The notes below the pieces were generated by a model. It saw nothing but the letters and a program-made list of their open reading frames with translations, did no database searches and was not told the origin of the DNA. Below are positions 33,922 through 34,691 of a stretch of DNA of 34,691 nt, piece after piece. Made by a program: the position numbers and the translations under genes. The stretch is from a bacterium. GTDB lineage: Bacteria > Myxococcota_A > UBA9160 > UBA6930. The DNA is taken from the NCBI GenBank assembly GCA_024228115.1, contig JAAETT010000581.1, forward strand, positions 1 to 34,691. Direction: 5' to 3'. The stretch's first letter is position 1; every line of letters starts with the position of its first letter.

Positions 33922-34527
33922 ATGAATGAGCTACGCGAGGTGACGATCGGAATCCTGCTCTTCGACGACGTCGAAGAACTCGATTTCGTCGGCCCGTTCG
34001 AAGTCTTCGGCGCTCTTCAGAAGGCGACGGGTCGGGGAAAGGTCGTGACGATCGCAGAGGAGGCGGGTCCGATCCGTTGCTTCAACGGTCTTCGCGTGTT
34101 GCCGGACCACACCTTCGCGGATGCCCCGAATCTCGATGTCGTGCTCGTGCCGGGTGGCCAGGGCACCCGCCGGGAGGTCTCGAATGACGCCCTGATCGGG
34201 TGGATTCGAAACGTCGGCGCGGATTGCGAATGGGTCACGAGTGTCTGCACCGGCGCGTTGCTCCTGCACGAAGCCGGTTTCGCGCGGGGCAAGCGGGTCA
34301 CGACGTTCTTCGGGTTCATCGACGATCTCCGCGCGCGCGGCGATGTGGAGGTGCTCGACGGCCCGCGCTTCGTGCGGGATGGCAATCTCGTTACATCCGC
34401 CGGGGTCTCGGCTGGAATCGATATGGCGCTCTGGTTGGTTGGCCAGCTGCACTCACCCGACGTGGCGCGTCAGGTGCAGCGGGGAATCCAGTACGAACCG
34501 GCACCGCCCTACACGGCGGAGGTCTAG
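33922..34527 (+). CDS. DJ-1/PfpI-family protein (class I GATase-like)
   Basis: A 201-residue DJ-1/PfpI-superfamily protein. The nucleophile C109 sits in the elbow TSVCTGALLL, and the N-terminus ILLFDDVEELDFVGPFEVF is typical of the isonitrile hydratase/AraC-N-terminal subgroup. GIDMALWLVGQLH near the C-terminus is also conserved. Known members hydrate isonitriles or act as chaperones or glyoxalases; the activity here is unknown. GGAGG lies upstream of the ATG. It is divergent from, and probably controlled by, the MocR-type regulator. Confidence 0.88.
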   Translation: MNELREVTIGILLFDDVEELDFVGPFEVFGALQKATGRGKVVTIAEEAGPIRCFNGLRVLPDHTFADAPNLDVVLVPGGQGTRREVSNDALIGWIRNVGADCEWVTSVCTGALLLHEAGFARGKRVTTFFGFIDDLRARGDVEVLDGPRFVRDGNLVTSAGVSAGIDMALWLVGQLHSPDVARQVQRGIQYEPAPPYTAEV

Positions 34528-34691
34528 CTCCAATCCGTCGTATTGAGGTGGAGGCCGGACATTGAAATGGCCCTGCGAGTGTGAGATGAAGGAGTTACGA
34601 GGCTTCTCCACCGACACCCAACAAGGCCACTTCAGTGCGATTGATTCAAGGCTCTATTCGGACTCACGTCAAGGGTTTTCTTCCGGTCGTC
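34528..34691 (+). other. Right edge with a short open frame and an imperfect inverted repeat
   Basis: An ATG at 34586 opens a frame running to the window end (MKELRGFSTDTQQGHF and so on), without a good ribosome binding site. A partial inverted repeat links 34557-34572 with 34625-34640 (11 of the first 13 bases match). The low-GC, repeat-like character hints at a mobile element or a new gene, but nothing is recognised. Confidence 0.2.

Overview
The window is GC-rich, densely coding chromosomal DNA from a Gram-negative bacterium. No rRNA or tRNA gene and no CRISPR array was seen. Lineage is inference only. A class GN (Gram-negative) sortase with its VIT/VWA target, a lipase with a Lif-type chaperone, a CYP153-type P450, a cyclic-nucleotide-domain Ser/Thr kinase and many acyl-CoA/lipid enzymes suggest an uncultured deltaproteobacterial, myxobacterial or related lineage. 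The gene content looks heterotrophic and lipid- or hydrocarbon-using.

Left edge (1-2.3 kb): a perfect palindrome and two 25-bp-spaced direct repeats resembling an IS21-type terminus, then a secreted MBL-fold hydrolase, then about 1 kb of gene-poor DNA with an apparent alpha/beta-hydrolase remnant and a run of 13 G. 2.3-5.5 kb: a small secreted protein, a hybrid histidine kinase/response regulator, and a divergent Tat-exported TIM-barrel protein. 5.5-9.3 kb: a minus-strand run HxlR regulator > nitronate monooxygenase-like flavoprotein > GST > CYP153-type P450, with a palindrome beside a TATATA box upstream of the regulator. 9.7-12.6 kb: a two-gene class GN sortase system joined by an ATGA overlap.

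12.5-18.7 kb: an HSL-type esterase downstream of a Ser/Thr kinase with a C-terminal cyclic-nucleotide-binding domain; divergently, a tight chain purC > MFS transporter > GNAT > TetR. The MFS and GNAT genes have no ATG, GTG or TTG able to preserve their N-terminal domains, and both appear to start at CTG. 18.7-22.2 kb: gamma-carbonic anhydrase-like protein and TraB/GumN lipoprotein, a quinone oxidoreductase, and a cluster of three zinc-free ribosomal protein paralogues (S14, L31 type B, L28).

22.2-27.3 kb: a second HSL esterase, a split MaoC hydratase pair, a frameshifted Yip1-like membrane protein, a secondary alpha/beta hydrolase and an acyl-CoA synthetase. 27.3-30.4 kb: a GH3 beta-glucosidase with a PA14 insert, coupled to a small membrane-anchored protein. 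30.5-32.5 kb: a secreted family I lipase followed by a frameshifted lipase chaperone, with a TetR-type palindrome upstream of the lipase. 32.5-34.5 kb: a MocR-type regulator divergent from a DJ-1/PfpI protein, with a palindrome in the shared promoter. The right edge carries a short open frame of unknown nature.
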